From the NCBI RefSeq assembly GCF_018390735.1, contig NZ_JAHBCL010000004.1, forward strand, positions 1 through 64,000: a stretch of DNA of 64,000 nucleotides. Reading direction: 5' to 3'. Below are positions 61,519 to 64,000 of the stretch, in pieces. How positions within the stretch are numbered: position 1 is the stretch's first letter; the number at the start of each line of letters is the position of its first letter. The translations under genes and the position numbers were made by a program. A model generated the notes under the pieces. That model did no database searches, was not told where the DNA came from, and saw nothing but the letters and a program-made list of their open reading frames with translations. This stretch comes from Fusibacter paucivorans (GTDB lineage: Bacteria; Bacillota; Clostridia; Peptostreptococcales; Acidaminobacteraceae).

Positions 61519-61650
61519 TTACGATTTAAACTTAATTTGTTTTAAAGTTGCCATAATTTCTTTTAAAATAACGAGTATTTTGTTTAATGTGTATTGTATC
61601 GATACTAAGATGATAAAGAAAAATATAATCCCGATGATATAAAAATTCAA
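61519..61650 (-). CDS. predicted 43-residue single-pass membrane peptide
   Basis: Too short for ordinary gene finders. The frame begins at TTG 61650, six bases after GGGAGG that lies in the last codons of the deacetylase gene (whose stop is 61653), and ends in TAA. The peptide starts MNFYIIGIIFFFIILVSIQY, a clear transmembrane helix (about 3-19), followed by an amphipathic, positively charged tail with Lys at regular spacing (ILVILKEIMATLKQIKFKS). The two base gap to the upstream stop indicates coupled translation. It may be a small partner or modulator of a membrane enzyme; I do not recognise a family. Confidence 0.7.
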   Translation of the reverse strand: MNFYIIGIIFFFIILVSIQYTLNKILVILKEIMATLKQIKFKS

Positions 61651-61652
61651 AC

Positions 61653-62741
61653 TCAACCTCCCATATGAAACGGTTTTATGATCTCTAATACGTCCATGTC
61701 GCCATAATAAGAATCAGCGGATGCCGCCGGAACGGAAATGATATCGGGATCTCCGTCGCTGATAAACCGCTCATCCGGATGATCGACAAAGTAATCAAGC
61801 CAGTAGCCTAACTGATATTGATTATCACCGCTTTGAACGCGATTGACGAATTGCAGTGTTGTTTCAAAAGCATACAGCGGTTTTTCAGGTCGCCAGCCCA
61901 CGAGCAGCGCAATGCGGTTATCATAGGGCTTGTCTTCATAAGTGCCGCTAAAAACATAACTGTAAAGCTGATCATTCTGTGGCCGATCGCCAAACGGCAG
62001 TGCTATCGTCCTGAAATGAACCGCTGGCAAAAGCGACTCAAAATAATTTGCATTGCCGCCGATAGCTGTTTTGATTTCATTGGAGGTCAATGCTTTTAGC
62101 GATGTATGGTGCATCGTATGGTTTCCAAATTCGTAACCGTTTTCCAGTATATAGCCAGCCTTTTTTGAAAATTCACTTGGCTGTCCAAACGGGTTGTCCT
62201 TATTTAAATAAAATACGGCATGTCGCCCAAACGCTGGATGTGCCTCACTAAAGGCATTGATAATTCCAACCGCACAGTTGGGGTCAATGCTGCCGTCATC
62301 CAAATATCTGAAATTACTGATGTCGCCATCATCAAAAGTTAAGATCACCGGCGTTCTGCCAAACGGCACTTCAATGCGCCCTGATAAATAGGACTGCATC
62401 GACGCAAGTGAATAGCCTTCATCGTAAAGTCTTTGCAAATCAGCTTTAAACGCTTCAACGCTGCGCGTGTAATAAGAATTGTCATCGCCTATGCGATGAT
62501 ACATGATGATCATCGTCTTTCCAAGCTCATTAACGCCTGCGCGCTCTGTGCGCCATGCTTTTAAATTTTTCCGATGTTTCTCAGCTTCCACAGAAGTCTT
62601 CATCTGACTTTCAACACGAAATAATCTTTTAGCTGCTGTCAGTTCAAACTGCGGCAAGATTGTTTCAGATGATGCAAAGGTGCTCAAACTGCCTGCGGCT
62701 ACAATCAGCCCCAGTGTCATTGACAATATTAATTTTCTCAT
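61653..62741 (-). CDS. secreted polysaccharide deacetylase-like protein
   Basis: 362 residues with a signal peptide (MRKLILSMTLGLIVAAGSL; residues 1-~24). NodB-homology domain from about 75: MIIMYHRIG, TFDDGD (136-140 region, two metal/base Asp), and FGNHTMHHTSL, the HxxxH metal pair. Members remove acetyl groups from extracellular polysaccharide or peptidoglycan; this one may be the spore-cortex or envelope type. The ATG at 62741 is preceded by GGGAGG; the frame continues upstream without support. Single-gene promoter TTTTCA-17-TATAAT at 62766-62794; a 43-residue membrane ORF follows. Confidence 0.9.
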   Translation of the reverse strand: MRKLILSMTLGLIVAAGSLSTFASSETILPQFELTAAKRLFRVESQMKTSVEAEKHRKNLKAWRTERAGVNELGKTMIIMYHRIGDDNSYYTRSVEAFKADLQRLYDEGYSLASMQSYLSGRIEVPFGRTPVILTFDDGDISNFRYLDDGSIDPNCAVGIINAFSEAHPAFGRHAVFYLNKDNPFGQPSEFSKKAGYILENGYEFGNHTMHHTSLKALTSNEIKTAIGGNANYFESLLPAVHFRTIALPFGDRPQNDQLYSYVFSGTYEDKPYDNRIALLVGWRPEKPLYAFETTLQFVNRVQSGDNQYQLGYWLDYFVDHPDERFISDGDPDIISVPAASADSYYGDMDVLEIIKPFHMGG

Positions 62742-62765
62742 GCCTACCTCCCTGTTGTCTTTTTC

Positions 62766-62794
62766 ATTATAAGCCCTAAGCACTGTTTTGAAAA
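62766..62794 (-). promoter_or_regulatory. promoter of the deacetylase gene
   Basis: On the minus strand TTTTCA (62794-62789), 17-base spacer, TATAAT (62771-62766). Confidence 0.6.
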
Positions 62795-62835
62795 TGTATA
62801 CGCGCATTTTTATTTCCGATAATTTCAATTTATGC

Positions 62836-62841
62836 TATACT
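62836..62841 (+). promoter_or_regulatory. extended -10 promoter of the DUF4364 gene
   Basis: TGC-TATACT, an extended -10 element 31 bases before the start; divergent from the deacetylase promoter. Confidence 0.5.
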
Positions 62842-62871
62842 ATTTTTTGTACACAGTAAGGGGGTTTCTAT

Positions 62872-63411
62872 TTGTTACAACAAAATTCTGATCGACAGTT
62901 AAAGGCAAAAATTATATTGCTTTATTTAATCAATCAATTTTCTGTGCCGTTAACCAATCAGCAGCTGACAGATTTCGTCATGGAACATGAACTCATGAAC
63001 TATTTTGATCTTCAGCAATATTTAACTGATTTAGTCGAAACCTCAATGCTTGAGTACAGTGCCAGCGAAGGGGAAGATTATTATATCATTACCGAAACAG
63101 GCCGCGTCAGCTTGGATCTTTTCTCTGACCGCGTATCTCAGTCACTCAGGCGAACCATTAACGACAGCATTGATTCGAAAAAAAAATCGTTTGTCATTAA
63201 GACAAATGTCACCGCTGATTATACAAAAGAAGATGATAATGACTACGAAGTACATCTCACCGTCAAAGAAGGTATTTATACGTTGATGGATATTAAAGTC
63301 AATGTCGTCTCCAATAAACACGCAAAGGCCATCTGCGATAACTGGGAGAAAAAAGCACAGTATTTATATGCCGATATTCTCAACAAACTCGTCGATGATA
63401 CAGAACATTAA
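62872..63411 (+). CDS. DUF4364 family winged-helix-like protein
   Basis: 179 residues, soluble and acidic. The N-terminal ~75 residues look like a winged-helix (LKAKIILLYLINQF, TNQQLTDFVMEHELMNYFDLQQYL, YYIITETGRVSLDLF) and the remainder is mixed alpha/beta (VHLTVKEGIYTLMDIKVNVV). The pattern fits DUF4364, a family of putative regulators found almost only in Clostridia. Start is TTG at 62872, seven bases after AAGGGGG. Terminated at 63430-63457. No further role can be seen. Confidence 0.85.
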   Translation: MLQQNSDRQLKAKIILLYLINQFSVPLTNQQLTDFVMEHELMNYFDLQQYLTDLVETSMLEYSASEGEDYYIITETGRVSLDLFSDRVSQSLRRTINDSIDSKKKSFVIKTNVTADYTKEDDNDYEVHLTVKEGIYTLMDIKVNVVSNKHAKAICDNWEKKAQYLYADILNKLVDDTEH

Positions 63412-63429
63412 TGACATACTTCACTTGTT

Positions 63430-63457
63430 AAGATACAGCGTCAACTGTATCTTTTTT
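63430..63457 (+). terminator. terminator of the DUF4364 gene
   Basis: AAGATACAG-CGTCAA-CTGTATCTT followed by TTTTT. Confidence 0.93.
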
Positions 63458-63517
63458 ACTTCAAAGCCACTGCTTCACATATTGTAGAATTCAAACGATT
63501 TAATATAGGAGGTTAAC

Positions 63518-64000
63518 ATGCAAAAAAAAGCAGTTATACTATTGCTAACCTGTGTGCTCTCTTTTTTAGCGCTTCCGAGCTTCGCCATAAGCAGTCAGGA
63601 TGTGCAGATTGCAAAAGGTGACGTTACACTCAATGGTGTAGCCGTCGATAATCAGCTGATGCCCTATCCGCTTGTAATCTACAAGGATATTACGTACCTC
63701 CCAATGACATGGGATTTTTCAAGACTCTTAGGGCTAACACTCGATTTCAGTCCTGATGACGGCCTCCGCATTAACCCCAGTCCTGCAAGCAATCGTCAGA
63801 AACTGACCACTGTGGACACGCCTGAAACTGATTTCAATGTTTCACTCGTCAGTTATCCCCTGATCGTCAATGGCGTTCCCATTGATAATACCGTTTCAAC
63901 ATATCCATTGCTCAATATTAACGGCATCACATACTTTCCATTGACATGGGCTTATGCGGTTGATCTCTTTGGGTGGCATTACCATTATTCTGAAGCATCC
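63518..64000 (+). CDS. secreted protein with copper-amine-oxidase-like stalk repeats (partial, runs off window)
   Basis: 161 codons are present, with no stop before the window ends. Signal peptide MQKKAVILLLTCVLSFLAL (cleavage about residue 23). The mature part has two repeats about 100 residues apart: LNGVAVDNQ...YPLVIYKDITYLPMTW (about 38-64) and VNGVPIDN...YPLLNINGITYFPLTW (about 117-143). Such repeats are the stalk (copper amine oxidase N-terminal-like) domains of surface proteins in Bacillota and carry no known catalysis. TAGGAGG site before the ATG. Probably a cell-wall-associated protein; the C-terminal function is outside the window. Confidence 0.85.
   Translation, partial: MQKKAVILLLTCVLSFLALPSFAISSQDVQIAKGDVTLNGVAVDNQLMPYPLVIYKDITYLPMTWDFSRLLGLTLDFSPDDGLRINPSPASNRQKLTTVDTPETDFNVSLVSYPLIVNGVPIDNTVSTYPLLNINGITYFPLTWAYAVDLFGWHYHYSEAS

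Overview
The window looks like chromosomal DNA of a low-to-moderate-GC Bacillota, most likely class Clostridia. Supporting signs are five T-box leaders, a KtrAB/Trk-type potassium system, DapH (acetylase branch of lysine/diaminopimelate synthesis), an ABC-F protein of the YkpA/YbiT type, DUF4364, strong AGGAGG ribosome binding sites, frequent TTG and GTG starts, and the indolepyruvate:ferredoxin oxidoreductase pair typical of amino-acid-fermenting anaerobes. The genus cannot be fixed from the 5' stub of 16S rRNA alone. I see no insertion sequences, phage genes, CRISPR array or integrated element; this is core genome with some unusual accessory signalling genes.

Layout. 1-754: the 5' end of a 16S rRNA gene (minus strand) with its leader and two tandem promoters. 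900-3540: iorAB behind a repeat-rich promoter. 3600-7540: a minus-strand operon of a B12-binding radical SAM protein, NAD kinase and a TPR protein. 7600-10830: plus-strand unknown gene, then a secreted glycine-rich protein next to an OmpR-type regulator and sensor kinase. 10846-12376: Ile-specific T-box and threonine deaminase ilvA. 12567-18080: a three-gene overlapping signalling cassette (degenerate HD-GYP regulator, HD-GYP regulator, hybrid kinase). 18374-23506: Leu T-box, leuA-leuC-leuD-leuB and an alkyltransferase-like protein. 23670-24041: a receiver domain lacking its phospho-acceptor Asp. 24304-26326: argS with an Arg T-box. 26435-37429: rhomboid protease, a GNAT-DUF523 fusion, mutS2, zapA, a CvfB-like S1 protein, a cold-shock protein, an ABC-F ATPase, a DHH phosphoesterase and a GGDEF protein. 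37565-41392: pheST with a Phe T-box. 41404-44396: potassium uptake operon plus an RNA methyltransferase. 44447-47256: ferredoxin, GNAT, HxlR regulator, pta. 47347-51081: thrS (Thr T-box) followed by infC-rpmI-rplT with its own leader. 51134-56471: a six-gene minus-strand cluster including hslO and an M20 deacetylase. 56786-59537: asd, dapB, dapH. 59595-64000: serine hydrolase, hpt, a 43-residue membrane peptide, a polysaccharide deacetylase, DUF4364 protein and a secreted protein cut by the window end.

How it fits together. Amino-acid supply and tRNA charging are tuned by uncharged tRNA through five T-boxes whose specifier codons (ATC, CTC, CGT, TTC, probably ACT) match the downstream genes. 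Translation genes (thrS, infC, rpmI, rplT) sit in tandem with separate promoters and leaders. Cyclic-di-GMP turnover is suggested by one GGDEF protein and one HD-GYP protein. The most notable items for follow-up are a probable AUC initiation codon for infC, the pseudo-HD-GYP/HD-GYP/hybrid-kinase cassette, the GNAT-DUF523 fusion, the Asp-less receiver, and the 43-residue membrane ORF. I did not find a convincing entirely new multi-gene system.
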